Of a stretch of 64,000 nt of DNA, positions 1 through 10,589 are shown in pieces. A model generated the notes under the pieces. The model ran no database searches and was not told where the DNA came from. It saw only the letters and a list, made by a program, of their open reading frames with translations. The number at the start of each line of letters is the position of its first letter. Positions within the stretch are counted from its first letter, which is position 1. This stretch comes from Nepenthes gracilis (taxonomy: Eukaryota > Streptophyta > Magnoliopsida > Caryophyllales > Nepenthaceae). Where the stretch lies: assembly GCA_033239525.1 (NCBI GenBank), contig BSYO01000015.1, positions 16,987,713 to 17,051,712 on the forward strand. Reading direction: 5' to 3'. The position numbers and the translations under genes are program-made.

Positions 1-347
1 GCTCCCAGCGAGCATAGTTTTCTTAGGAGAAAAACACAAAACGTGAGACAGGGAAGGGATTAACCCTCACAACTGTACTTTATAAAATCTCCAACCCATA
101 TAGTGAAGCTCTTTCCAGGCCCTGAGCCTCGTGGTTTTTCCTCCCGATTCAAGAGGAGGTTTTTCACGTAAAACATCCGGTCTCAATCTTCATCTCGTGT
201 CCAACACCTCATTCACTTGTATTGCTTGGTAACCACGGATCGGATTGGACGCACCTCTGCATTTCTCGGTCATATTGGACCCCTTGGATCCAACGCCCCT
301 TATCAACGAGCCTGGCTTAGAAAAATCCGCGGAACCAAAACGCAACA
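1..347 (+). repeat. 5' LTR, 3' end only
   Basis: Ends with ...cgcaaca immediately before the primer-binding site. It matches the last 342 bases of the LTR at 5160-6149. Confidence 0.88.
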
Positions 348-364
348 TTGGCGCCGTCTGTGGG
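348..364 (+). other. Primer-binding site of gypsy element
   Basis: TTGGCGCCGTCTGTGGG directly follows the LTR terminal CA. This is the usual first-strand primer site form in plant Tat/Athila gypsy elements. Confidence 0.75.
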
Positions 365-520
365 AAGGAAGAACAAAAAACTCACGACTTCCCACTCTCC
401 AACAACAAACAACGCCCAAGGATGTTCAGCAGATAAGACAGCACGTCCACCCGGGGAGAAGAGCGCCACGACGGATGTCTCCCGTCGGGTGGCAGAATAA
501 GCGGCGGCCCCGGCACCAGC

Positions 521-1200
521 GTGCGTAAACTGGCGCAGAAAGTGGACAGCCTCACAAGAGCTGTCCGCAACCTCCAGGAGAAGGCGGGCGAACAATCTAG
601 GGGCCCACGCTCCGAGAGCCCACTCCAAACGGCGCTCCAGAGACAGCAGTCGGCGCGGGCTCCAGGCGAGTTGAGGGATTACCTCAACAGAAAGAAATCC
701 ATGAGTCCGGCCCCATCAAGAAGGGAGCTCAAGAGGCTATGGAAGACTGTCTTTGGACCCAGGGCCGGCGAAGCAACTCAGCCGGCAGAACAAGGACAGG
801 GGAAGGAAGGAGAAGGGCAAATGCCCACCAGAAGACCCAACGACCGTCTGGGCACGATAAGCCCGAGCGGATGGTCCTTGGGGGAGAAAGACACTCAGGC
901 CCATTGGCCTTCACTGACTCCCTCACCAACATCCTGAGGCAGATCAGGGACGAGGAGTTCCTAAGATGGCCTAGGGCGTTGAAGAACCCAGAGGGAGGCG
1001 ACCAATGGGAATACTGCCATTACCATGGCAGCCGTGGCCACGATACCGAGGACTGCACGAAGCTCCGAGCGGAAATCGAGCGACTGGCAGCGGAAGGATA
1101 TCTCGACCGCTTCCTGCCACGACCCGGGCGTGGCCCCGGAGCAGCAGGAAGTAGCCAGTCACGCTGCTCGAGGGGCAAGGCCATAATGGACGCTGGCTAA
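521..1200 (+). pseudogene. gag remnant of the Tat-like element
   Basis: Two overlapping frames carry gag-like sequence. One, from 521, has a coiled-coil-like start (VRKLAQKVDSLTRAVRNLQEK in part). The other covers about 905-1150 and reads a stretch (DSLTNILRQIRDEEFLRWP) followed by a CCHC-like knuckle, CHYHGSRGHDTEDC. The same order is found in the gag of the minus-strand element near 26050 (ANILMQIQDEKFFKWP, then CLGHSTENC), which supports homology. The main retrotransposon gag core domain seen at 26272-26838 is missing, and a frameshift separates the two parts. It is probably not functional as capsid; what remains may overlap cis-acting packaging sequence. Confidence 0.7.
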
Positions 1201-1389
1201 AAAAAAAAGAGAGAGAAAAACAAAAATCCCTGAGGACCACTCAATGTAAGAATAATGTACATTAATAAAACGTGCATTCGTTATCTTTACTATGAAGTGT
1301 TCCCGTGCGCTCTCCTCGACCACTTCCTGCCACGACCCGGGCGCGGCCCCGGAGCAGCAGGAAGCAGCCAGTAACTCACAACCTTCAAC

Positions 1390-2330
1390 AACAAAACTTG
1401 GGCGCCAATCCGAGCGGCCCCAGCGGTCGGACCCCAGCGGTCAGGCAACAAAACTTGGGCGCCAACCCGAGCGGCCCCTGCGGTCGGACCCCAGCGGTCA
1501 GGCAACAAAACTTGGGCACCAACCCGAGCGGCCCCAACGGTCGGACCCCAGCGGTCAGGCAACAAAACTTGGGCGCCAACCCGAGCGGCCCCCGCGGTCG
1601 GACCCCAGCGGTCAGGCAACAAAACTTGGGTGCCAACCCGAGTGACCCCCGCGGTCGGACCCCAGCGGTCAGGCAACAAAACTTGGACGCCAACCCGAGC
1701 GACCCCAACGGTCGGACCCCAGCGGTCAGGCAACAAAACTTGGGCGCAAACCTGAGTGACCCCCGAGGTCGGAAAACTTGGGCGCCAACCCGAGCGGGCC
1801 CCGCGGTCGGACCCAGCGGTCGTGCAACAAAACTTGAGCTCAACCCGAGCGGCCCCTCGCGGTCGAACCCAGTGCAGAAGGCAACAAAACTTGGCGCTAA
1901 CCCGAGCGGCCCCAACGGTCGGACCCAGCCGATTAGGCAACAAAACTTGGCGCCAACCCGAGCGGCCCCGTGGTCGGACCCCAGCCGGTCGAGCAACAAA
2001 ACTTGGCGCTAACCCGAGCGGCCCCGGGTCGGACCCCGAGGTCGCAACAAAACTTGGGCGCCAACCCGAGTGACCCCCGCGGTCGGACCCCAGCAATCAG
2101 GCAACAAAACTTGGACGCCAACCCGAGCGACCCCAGCGGTCGGACCCCAGCGGTCAGGCAACAAAACTTGGGCGTAAACCCGAGTGACCCCCGAGGTCGG
2201 ACCCCAGCGGTCAGGCAACGAAAACTCGGCTGCGCCCTAGCGACCCCCGAGGTCGGACCCCAGCGGTCAGGCAACGAAAACTCAGCTGCACCCTAGCGGC
2301 CCTATCGGTCGGACCCCAGAGGTCAAAACT
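1390..2330 (+). repeat. 57-bp tandem repeat array inside LTR element
   Basis: Units start at 1390, 1447, 1504, 1561, 1618 and 1675, an exact 57-bp period with the core aacaaaacttgggcgcc and gcggtcggaccccagcgg. From about 1750 the units become degenerate and shorter, continuing to about 2330, roughly 16 units in all. Because 57 is a multiple of three, open frames run through the array on both strands, so the long translations here are repeat artefacts. Tat elements are known to carry hypervariable tandem repeats. Confidence 0.93.
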
Positions 2331-2672
2331 CAGAAACTCGGCCGTGACCAAACGGTCCTAGAGGCCGGGCGACGAAAATAAAGCCGAAAGGCTAAGAGCT
2401 AGAAGTCCTTGAGAGGGCTGCAAGCCCAAGTCCAAAAGGGCAAATGGTCAAACACCTGAAGGGAGTCACCCACTCGAAACAAAAAAAAAAAAAGAGTTAG
2501 GCGCCATATGACGCGCCGCAAAAAGAAAAAGGGAGAACATCCACGGACGAACAAGACACAAAAGAAACATCCGAAGCCTTAAAGCGAAAAGGACAAAGTC
2601 TTATTCACAAAAATGATTTTTCTGTACAAGTATGACAAAACAAAAACGAAATAAGAAAAAGGGGGCAATATG
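2331..2672. other. Spacer between repeat array and antisense gene
   Basis: Purine-rich sequence with an A-run near 2480. Degenerate GGTCGGACC-like traces fade out at about 2340. No coding potential is convincing; it is probably the 3' end of the antisense transcript unit. Confidence 0.5.
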
Positions 2673-3205
2673 TCAAAGGAGTGCTGCTCGGTCTCCTCCT
2701 CTCTGAGCCCCATGGGCTCCTGAAGATCCCGTATGCTCCATTGGAGCTGCCTCCTCGGGCGTAAGAGGTTCACCATCAGGCCCTGCCCGAGGAGGGCCAG
2801 GGAAAGGCCTGCCATCAACACCGTACAAGTCTTCCACGCTCAAGGCGCCAGCATTCCTGGGATCGAGGATGGCTACAGGGAACCGCGGACGGATCAATCG
2901 CGCCACTCGGCGACACATGCGAACACCGTCCCGGAACTTGCCGTCCAGCACAGCAGCCATCTCAGCAATTTTCACAGACGTCCTCAGCCTCTCCTCCTAG
3001 CGAAGGACCCGCTCCTGAAGGAGGCTCTGCCTAAGCCGCGATCCTTAACAGTAGCCTCCAAAGAAGCGATTCTTTCCTTTGCTCCAGCCAGCTCCGCTTC
3101 CGCCTGCTGTGCAGCTTCACGAGCGGCCATCGAGGACCTCATTTCCAAACGAGACTGAGCAATCACTCCCACTAGCCCGTTGAGGCCGGCTATCAAGCCC
3201 TGGAG

Positions 3206-3273
3206 CTGCAACAGAAAAGCTCATCAAGGCATGAACAGTGAAAAGCAAGGGAAGAAAGGAAGCAACAGGCTAC
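3206..3273 (-). other. Predicted 68-nt intron in antisense gene
   Basis: On the minus strand the sequence reads ctaag|GTAGCC ... TTTTCTGTTGCAG|CTCC. Removing 68 nt joins DDPLVSK to LQGLIAGLNGLVG in frame. The intron has a pyrimidine-rich 3' end. Confidence 0.7.
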
Positions 3274-3623
3274 CTTAGAAACAAGAGGGTCATCCCCTAT
3301 GCCACGCTCCACGTGGGACTCGGACTCCTGCGGCTCACACCTGAGCCCCGCAGGCGCCACCTCGGACACAGACTCGTCAGCTATAAAAGGTGCTGGAAAG
3401 TCTGCCTCGAAATCAACGTCCCCAAGGAACTCAGGCAACCGCTCGGCCTCAACCACAACAGAGCGCTCGGGAGGATCAGAGGGCGCGAACTCATCAACAC
3501 TCAAATCCACGACCTCCACCATCTCTCGGATCACTTCAGCTGACATTCCCCTCTCAGAATCCATCACGGCACTCCCGCCTCCTATGTCCTCGGTAGGGTG
3601 ATCAATCCTGGCCCGAGACGTCA

Positions 3624-3793
3624 CTGTGCAATCAACGGAGCGCCGGGTGCAAAATCATCACGGGGGGGTGGGACGCCCGAGAACCCCGCGCCCGAGCAAG
3701 AATCTCCGCGGGTGTAATGGGAGATTAGAAAGGGAAGTGAAGGCGAGACCGTCGAGATCCGAGAGGGCCCCGGAAGAGGGGCTCAATCCTCAC
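3624..3793 (-). other. Possible 170-nt intron between exons 1 and 2 of the antisense gene
   Basis: A donor-like AAGAGG|GTGAGG (3793) and an acceptor-like TTGATTGCACAG (3624) flank non-conserved sequence. The reading phase does not fit perfectly with the downstream frame, so either the exact sites differ or this copy is shifted. Confidence 0.4.
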
Positions 3794-5150
3794 CCTCTTG
3801 ATCGGAGGAACATCATCATCATCCTCATCATCGCAGGAGGTCTGGGCCCCAGGAAGCTCTCTGACCCGCACATCAGCTCTTGAGGGATCGGCCGAAATAT
3901 TAGCAGTGGAAGTGAAGCCAAGACCCCCAGGCTTCGAGGACTCGGGGAAAAAGCCAGTCCCCGACCTCGTAAGCAGAGGAGCAGCCACGTCATCAATATC
4001 AAAATCCTCATCATCACTCGAGGAGCACTCAGCGGTGGATCCCCCAATCCTCGGTCTCTCCTTAGCCTTTACGGAAGGAGCTGGGCCAGGAGCCTCATCC
4101 CGCGGTCCCCACTTGGCTACCCTGAATTTATCAGCAGTCAGCCAGATGTTACGTTTATTCAAATGGAAGCTCCACAGATTGGTCAGCACCAAGTCTGTGT
4201 ACGCCTTCACTTCCTCCCGGTCCTCCCTTGAAGGGTCAGAGCAGTACTGGCTAGTCACCTTCTCCCACGTAGTAGGGATGGCCCAGTGCTCGTAGACGCC
4301 GAGAAAGAAGAACTTGTCCTTCCACCGCCTCGTGGAATCTGGGTTGCCACAACATAGCGAAGAAAATTCCGGGCGGGGAGTCATTACAATCCAGTCAAGG
4401 TTCTGCGTAAAGCGGAATATCACCTTGACTGTAAGGGCATTCAAGAGCTTCTCATGGCACCGGAAGAAGACACACGAGGACACCAGATACCTCATCTCAT
4501 TCGGCTGAAGCCTGGCAAGAGGCACGCCGAGCGCCCTCATAATGTCATAGAGCTCCTCTGGAACGGAAAAACGCAGCCCACCTTTGAGGTGGGCCTTATA
4601 AACAGTGATAAAGCCATCCGGAGGGTACAGCGCCCTATCATGCGGCTCCGGGATCATCATGGCCACAGACTCAGGGATTTGATACTGAGCTCGGATCTCC
4701 GTAAGCTTGTCAAGCGTCACCGTGGAAGGAATGTCTCTCACTCCAGGCGCCATGAAAACCAAAGAACAAAGGAGAAGACAAAGCTCGAACGAAGAAGAAG
4801 ATGAAAAACAGGCGCGAAGATGAAAAATCAGGGCAATGGGGCGTTTAAATAAACCCTAGAGTACGGAAAGGCGTACTCATTACCCTTGCCACGCATCGAC
4901 AGGCCATTCGCCTCAGAAGTCTGGTGGTCTCTCTTTCCCAAGGCGCCTAACAGCGCGTCACATCATCAGAATACAGCATTTAATGCTCCAGCAGGAAAGT
5001 GAAACGGCGTCCCAGAAGAGGTCCAAGGTCAACCTCCCGTCAAGGTCAACGCAGTGCTCGCCACCAGGACACATGCTCTCGGACGACCGACACCTCCAGC
5101 AGGCTGGCGACTTCATGCCAAACGACCGAGAACTTCGGGTCCTTTGGCAT

Positions 5151-5159
5151 GGGGGGCTA
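5151..5159 (+). other. Polypurine tract
   Basis: GGGGGGCTA stands immediately 5' of the 3' LTR start (TGTTGGGCCC), the position of the plus-strand primer in LTR retrotransposons. Confidence 0.7.
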
Positions 5160-6149
5160 TGTTGGGCCCCAGTATGAAGGCCCATAAAAGCACGGCCCAA
5201 ATAAGAGGTCCAGAGACACTCTCACAAGTTGAGGAGGTCAGATGGTCCAAGTAATAAGCCCAAGGGCCGATAGCCCAAGAAGTTTCGCGAAGTCTTAGAA
5301 CTGTCCGAGCGGCCAGGAACAGACGCTCGGACTTTTCCCCAGAAGGCCCCCCAAGAGCTGCTTCATCTCACGAGTTGCAGGCCCACGCGGGACGTTACAA
5401 CCGGACAAGAACCGCCCGTTCATGACCGGGAATGCCAGCTAGCCTACTTTGCCGGTTTCCAAGAAAGCCTGCAACTACTGCCAGTCGCCGTCTCAACAGG
5501 GCACGCCTAGTCAAATCAATGCTGATATCCAGATCCTGTACACCTGACACACTCAGATGCTGCAGCGGCGCCGTCTGCATGCCACTCCCCACACGTCAGC
5601 GGCATTAAAGGGAGTCGGTGGACCAGCTCCTCAACCGACGGATAGACGCCACGTGTCTACTCCCTAACGGACCGATCTCCACTATAAATACTCAGCAAGG
5701 CCCCTTTCAAAGGGGAGAGAGCTTTCCTGACTCTACAACTCTGAGCCCCAGATTTCGGCAGGACACTCACTTACCAAGATCAACTCCACAAAGAAGAGTA
5801 AAAAAGCTCCCAGCGAGCATAGTTTCCTTAGGAGAAAAACACAAAACGTGAGACAGGGAAGGGATTAACCCTCACAACTGTACTTTGTAAAATCTTCAAC
5901 CCATATAGTGAAGCTCTTAGGCCCTGAACCTCGTGGTTTTTCCTTCCCATTTAAGAGGAGGTTTTTCACGTAAAACATCCGGTCTCAATCTTCATCTCGT
6001 GTCCAACACCTCATTCACTTGTGTTGCTTGGTAACCACGGATCGGATTGGACGCATCTCTACATTTCTCGGTCACATTGGACCCCTTGGATCCAACGCCC
6101 CTCATCAACGAGCCTGGCTCAGAAAGATCCGCGGAACCACAACGCAACA
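5160..6149 (+). repeat. 3' LTR, 990 bp
   Basis: It starts TGTTGGGCCCCAG after the polypurine tract and ends ...aacgcaaca where similarity to the 5' LTR stops. A TATA-like ctataaatactcagc near 5681 is a plausible LTR promoter, followed by a CT/AG-rich leader. Confidence 0.87.
5681..5690 (+). promoter_or_regulatory. LTR TATA box candidate
   Basis: CTATAAATAC lies in the 3' LTR with the usual GC-rich surroundings. The corresponding position in the 5' LTR is upstream of the window. Confidence 0.5.
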
Positions 6150-6808
6150 CAAACTAATAGTCCAAATATCCCAGCTCAATTTAACGATCTAAATACTCTA
6201 AACTCATATTTTAAATCCAATTATAAAATTTTATATTTGAATAATTATTAAAAATAGTCAAATAATTATTACAATTAATTAAATTATTTATTTTCATAAA
6301 ATAATAAAATTAAAAATATTTAAAATATTATAAAGTATCATCTCCTGTACCATTTTAATCATTCACTTATGTGAGTCCTAATACCATAATTGAGTAAGCT
6401 TCCCAATAACCCACTTTTTAATAGCAGGACTTGTAAAAAAATAATTCAAAATCTAATAAAATAAACTCTTAGACTTTCTTACTCAATGACTTGAACACTT
6501 TTTCTCCATAACATCATAAACATCTCTTTAAGCTCTTTAATAAATACTAATTATTATGTTTTTATCAATACTTATTTGTTATTATTTTTTAATAACTTTT
6601 ATTTAATTATATAATTAAGTTATATATTTTTATTATAATGATTTTAATATTAAAAAATTTTTAAATAAAAATACATAAATTGACTGAATAAATTATTTAT
6701 GTTGTCAATTCTATAGGTCAATCAAGGGAGCGAATAAAACAAAATTTAAGTCATTTTCTTCTTAAATTAAGGACAATGAAAATGGAAGAGGGAGAGAGAG
6801 AAGTAGCA
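6150..6808. other. AT-rich intergenic DNA
   Basis: Low-complexity A/T sequence with no open frame or repeat boundary I can support. Confidence 0.6.
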
Positions 6809-7027
6809 GGATAGGGGGCTGCTTGGAGATATCTGACGGCTCTCTTTTTTTTTTAAAAATTATAAATTAAAAAAAATATATTAAATTATTATTTTTTTAA
6901 ATCAAATGTAAAAAAAAAATATCAAAATAAAAAAAATAACTAAAAACTTTTTTTTTTTATATATAACACCTGACCGTTGGATTTTTCAATCCAACGGTCG
7001 GAAACGCGTCGCAGCCCCCCTGGTTTC
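6809..7027. mobile_element. MULE-like MITE, copy 1 (219 bp)
   Basis: Flanked by the 9-bp direct repeat gaagtagca at 6800-6808 and 7028-7036. Ends are GGATAGGGGGCTGC on the left and, read inward from the right, GAAACCAGGGGGGCTGCG, i.e. imperfect inverted repeats. The right part contains the perfect hairpin stem CCGTTGGAT/ATCCAACGG. The left end lacks the outer hairpin seen in other copies. Confidence 0.78.
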
Positions 7028-7050
7028 GAAGTAGCAAGGCACAAAATAAA

Positions 7051-7342
7051 GGGATCATGGGGGCTGCGATGCGTGGGGCATCGCAGCTTCCTGCGACGCG
7101 TTTGGGGGCCGTCAGATCTATATCTGACGGCTCCCTTTTTTTAAAAAAAAATCATAAAATCAAAAAAAATATATTAAATTATTATTTTTATAAATCAAAT
7201 GTAAAAAAAATATCAAAATAAAAAAAATAACTAAAAACCTTTTTTTTTATATATATAACACCCGGCCGTTTGATTTTTCAATCCAACGGCCGGAAAAGCG
7301 TCGCAGGGGGCTGCGATGCCCAGACGTCGTAGCCCCCGATTC
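7051..7342. mobile_element. MULE-like MITE, copy 2 (292 bp)
   Basis: Flanked by 9-bp repeats caaaataaa at 7042-7050 and 7343-7351. The left end carries two perfect hairpins: stem GCTGCGATGC (7063-7072 with 7078-7087) and stem GCCGTCAGAT (7108-7117 with 7122-7131). The right end mirrors this with CCGTTTGAT/ATCCAACGG and GGGGGCTGCGA/TCGTAGCCCCC. The interior is A/T homopolymer-rich and non-coding. It sits 23 bp from copy 1. Confidence 0.82.
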
Positions 7343-7351
7343 CAAAATAAA

Positions 7352-8170
7352 ACGGAAAAAAGAGAAAAGAGAGAGGAAAAATTTTAACTTAATACAAAAT
7401 TTATTTTCAGATTATCTTAATTTTGTCAATTTTTATATTATTTACTTCTTATTTTTATTGGTTAGTTTAGTTTTAGCTTAATATTAAGGTATTATAATTT
7501 TACACTGCGTTTTACTGTGAAAGTCAATATGTTACAATTAAACATCGTAGTCCTCCAATATTTTTATATTTATGTATTTTAACTTTTTATATTTTATTTT
7601 TTGTTATTATTTTTTGAGTCTTAAATGGTTGAATTACCGTTACTCATACAGTTTTAAATTTTTATCATTTAATTTTTTATATTTTATTTTCTATCATTTT
7701 AATTTTTCAAGTTCTAAATAGTTGAGCTATCAACATGCTTGCAATTTTATATTTATACATTCAAATTTCTACCGCTTTTAGACATTAGACATTTTAATTT
7801 CTAGCAAGTTAAAATTTTTGTAATTTAATTTTCTCTATCTTTTAATTTATAGCTATCTACTTATCTTTACAATTTTAATATTTTAATTATTTTTTATTAT
7901 TTTATTATATAAAATAATTATAAAATTAATTTCGTATAAAAAATTAACTTTCCATAACATGCTAAAAAATTACATCAAAATCTTGTATATTAATAAGGTT
8001 AAAAGTGCACCGTTTGAGATCTGCTCAAACTTCTTCTTCCCTGTATCTCCTACCGCGCGCTTGTCTTGCCGCTCATGGTATACTTGCTTCCGTGGATGTT
8101 TACACTGAAAGCTGCAGAAAGTCGACTGATACAACACAAACGCAAATTTAAAAGAGCCCTAAATTTCTAT
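7352..8170. other. AT-rich intergenic DNA
   Basis: Long T/A runs with no coding frame or clear repeat unit. Confidence 0.6.
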
Positions 8171-8180
8171 ATAGAAAGAA

Positions 8181-8198
8181 AATCTCTCTCTCTCTCTC

Positions 8199-8229
<31 letters not shown>
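8181..8229 (+). repeat. (CT)n microsatellite
   Basis: About 24 CT dinucleotides interrupted once by CC. Confidence 0.95.
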
Positions 8230-8319
8230 AGAACCTCTATCTTTGGTTTTGAGGCAAAATTGAGAATCAAAAAGGGGAGAGAGAAAGAGTGAATAAAACC
8301 GTTTAATCTACCTTCTTAC

Positions 8320-9624
8320 TGTTGGGGTTGGTTACTCCCTTGTTGGTGATTTCAACAAACTAGTTTATCATCGATAGATTTATGGAGAACAAATTCGGAG
8401 AATTGTTTCCGGTCAACAAGACGTTGACCGGAGAAGAACAGTGGACGGTCAATAGAGATTGACCGGATGACGGCCAACTGAATCCGGTCAACAGGAGGTT
8501 GACCGTTTGAGAGCTGTAGGAACACTACTGGATGGCAGACGGGCAACTGGAGACAGTCAACAGGGAAGTTGACCGGATGACAGCAGAAGACGGTCAACGG
8601 AAAAAAGTTGACCGGATGGCATTGAAGACGGTCAATGAGATGTTGACTGGTTAAGAAGGCCGAAACTTACCAGTTGGTATTATTGGTATGAAATCACCCA
8701 CGGATATGGCTGAGTGCACAGTAGCGTCCGGAGATATAGGCTGTGCACAGTGACGACGGAGGACATGGAATGTCCGAGGTCGTTGTTGCTGCCTGGAGAC
8801 TATGGAATACCGGAGGACTCTTGTGATGGCCAAAGGGCACAGAAGGTCCGGGAACTTGGCTGCAGCAACAACCGACGACGTCGTGGAAAGTTCGGCGCAA
8901 GTTGTGGGCGGTGGCGGCAAGTCGTGGACGATTGGGCTCTATAGAAAGCAGTAGTTGCACTGCGATGCGTGTGTAGGTTATGCGTGCATGTGGCAAGTTG
9001 CGGAGTTAGTGGGCAGGTTGCAGAGTTAGTGTACAAAGTTGTGGGTGACAGGTGTTTGACCACACGCAACCTGCCTATTGGTTGAAGGTCTCCAGGCAGA
9101 CCACATTATGCTAGGCATGCTGCGTGGAGTGCGCGCAAGGCGCCATGAGAGTGACCATTGGGGGATGGAGAAATCACCATGGGCAAGCATTCACCGGGGC
9201 TTGTGTAGCCAGGAGCTTATGTAGCCGGTCGCTGTGTGCGGGGGTGAAACGGCGGGCTGTCGTTTCACCAACACTTGTAAAATATAGAGAGAAGTGCACC
9301 ACCAGTGAGAGAGAAAAGAAAGAAAAACAGAGAGTAAGAGTGGAGAGTGTTTTTCGTTTACTCCGGTGATGTTTTTCTTTGTTATTCTTGAATGTGTAGC
9401 GGATACTCCATCTGGAGAGTTTGTAACCCATTTTACATAGTGAATTTATTGGTGGATTATGTGTCCCGTGATTTTTTCTCTTCGGTTTGGGAATGAGTTT
9501 TCACGTAAAAAATATTGTGCATCTCTTGTTCCTTATTTCTACTAAATGGTGGTTGTCAATGACGGGAGGTTCAAATTTTTCACTGCTGTCGAATCTGGTG
9601 GATTCGGGTCTTCCGACCCCAACA
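8320..9624 (+). mobile_element. Solo LTR, copia-like, 1305 bp
   Basis: It starts TGTTGGGGTTGG and ends CCGACCCCAACA, so the termini form an inverted repeat. It is flanked by the 5-bp duplication cttac at 8315-8319 and 9625-9629. The 3' part has the usual LTR R/U5 feel: a leader with AGAGAGAAAAGAAAG and CGTAAAAAATATTGTGC. No internal coding region is attached, so it arose by recombination between two LTRs. Its left third is the W-box-rich array described separately. Assignment to copia rests on terminus style only. Confidence 0.85.
8408..8655 (+). repeat. Degenerate minisatellite of inverted GGTCAAC/GTTGACC pairs
   Basis: Six or so units of about 35-50 bp each hold GGTCAAC (or GGTCAAT) followed 5-15 nt later by GTTGACC(GG); the first is ccggtcaac-aagac-gttgaccgg. 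TTGACC/T is the W-box core bound by WRKY transcription factors, so every unit presents paired, oppositely oriented cores inside an LTR promoter region. Confidence 0.75.
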
Positions 9625-9752
9625 CTTACTAATGCTATTCGGTTAAAAAGCTATTACAGATAATCAGAGGTTTTCATCGATTTCTCAAATAGCGATCAAT
9701 TACACAGAGATGCGGACGAGGAAGACCGACTGATCTAAAGGCCAGATCTGCG

Positions 9753-10056
9753 GACCCGGGGGGCGTCCTTCGCGGGAGGGGAGAAGGACGCCCCTTCTCC
9801 CATTTTCGGCCGTCCGATCATAATCGGACGGCTCCCAATTTTTTAAAAAAAAGTTTATCAAATTATAAAAAAAAAAATATTAAAATTTATATTTTTATAA
9901 TAAAAAATAAAAGAAAATATTTTTAAAAAATAATATTTAAAAAATTTATATTTTTTTTAATATAAAATGGGAGCCGTCGGAATTTTAAATCCGACTGCTC
10001 CCGTCCCGCGAAGGGGGGTCCTTCGCCCATCAGGCGAAGGATTTCCCCTGATTCCC
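9753..10056. mobile_element. MULE-like MITE, copy 3 (304 bp)
   Basis: Flanked by agatctgcg(g) at 9744-9753 and 10057-10066 (9-10 bp). The left end has a perfect 12-bp stem GGGGCGTCCTTC (9760-9771 with 9783-9794) and a perfect 10-bp stem GCCGTCCGAT (9809-9818 with 9823-9832). The right end has GTCCTTCGCC/GGCGAAGGA and GCCGTCGGA/ATCCGAC. The interior is AT-rich. Confidence 0.8.
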
Positions 10057-10066
10057 AGATCTGCGG

Positions 10067-10585
10067 CCCTTCCTTCTATTAGGCCTCTTTTTTCGAAAAT
10101 TGAGTACGGATTTCAATTTCCTGGAACTCAGAAATCCCGCCAAAAAACTCATTCTCACAGGAGGGAGAGAGCAGTGGAACATTTATTTTAATGTTGGATT
10201 ATTTTTTGATATAAAATAAATATTTATTAAAAATATTAAAATATTATATATTTTTAAATTTTTTTATTTTTATCTTATTTTTTATATATAAGGAATAGTT
10301 ATTTTTGTGAGACCCACTGTGCCCAGATGGGCTGCTTGGAGGGCGCACGGCATCCTTTCTCCTTTCTTTTTGTTTCCTTTTTTCTTGTTTTTCTTTTGCA
10401 CTTTTTTTAATTTTTTTAATTTTGATTTTTATGTTAATTTCTTTTATAAAATAAAAAAATATTTAAAAAATATTTTTTAATAATTTATTAGATCTTATCA
10501 ATATAATAATATTTTATAAATATATTATTATAAAATTATTATTTTATAAATTTATAAAATATAATTCTTCTTATATAATAATTTT
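10067..10585. other. AT-rich intergenic DNA
   Basis: No gene seen. A short GC-rich island near 10310-10360 (gggctgcttggagggcgcacgg) recalls the MITE ends but has no recognisable partner. Confidence 0.5.
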
Positions 10586-10589
10586 TTCA

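Larger units (their letters stand above)
2673..4762 (-). pseudogene. Antisense multi-exon gene of Tat element (putative gypsy-type transposon protein family)
   Basis: The first exon starts at ATG 4762 (or 4750) and runs to about 3794. It reads LTEIRAQYQIPESVAMMIPE, a conserved middle (HDRALYPPDGFITVYKAHLKGGLRF, split here: DRALYPPDGFITVYKAHL and GLRFSVPEEL), WKDKFFFLGVYEHWAIP, and an acidic tail (SSSDDEDFDIDD). This resembles the plant 'putative gypsy type transposon' domain. A second exon (about 3623-3274) is joined across a convincing GT-AG intron at 3206-3273 to a coiled-coil exon (LQGLIAGLNGLVGVIAQSR, ...AQQAEAELAGAKERIASLEA). A last part carries FPVAILDPRNAGALSVEDL, matched by FPIGVLDPVNCTARQ in the third element. 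One frameshift and one stop near 3000 separate the last two parts, so the copy looks broken. Function is unknown. A TATA-like TTTATTTAAA lies near 4850 on the same strand. Confidence 0.72.
1..6149 (+). mobile_element. Non-autonomous Tat-type Ty3/gypsy LTR retrotransposon (5' LTR cut by window edge)
   Basis: The sequence at 1-347 recurs at 5808-6149 with roughly 95% identity, most differences being C/T or G/A transitions, so these are the end of the 5' LTR and of the 3' LTR. A primer-binding site of the TTGGCGCCGTCTGTGGG type follows the 5' LTR and a G-rich polypurine tract precedes the 3' LTR. The interior holds a gag remnant, a 57-bp tandem repeat and an antisense gene. No protease, RT, RNase H or integrase is visible, so the element must have depended on proteins from another copy. 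Layout and antisense gene match the Tat lineage. It is the least degraded of the three gypsy elements here. The 5' flank and its target duplication lie outside the window. Confidence 0.88.

Noticed and set aside
1290..2296. Long open frames on both strands (up to 268 codons)
   Set aside because: They are produced by the 57-bp tandem repeat, a multiple of three, and have only repeat-derived sequence.
8340..8660. CRISPR-like repeat-spacer array
   Set aside because: Units are degenerate, lie within an LTR flanked by a 5-bp duplication, and the DNA is plant nuclear.
8651..9069. Overlapping frames of 89-100 codons on the minus strand
   Set aside because: They lie inside the solo copia LTR and have no domain content.
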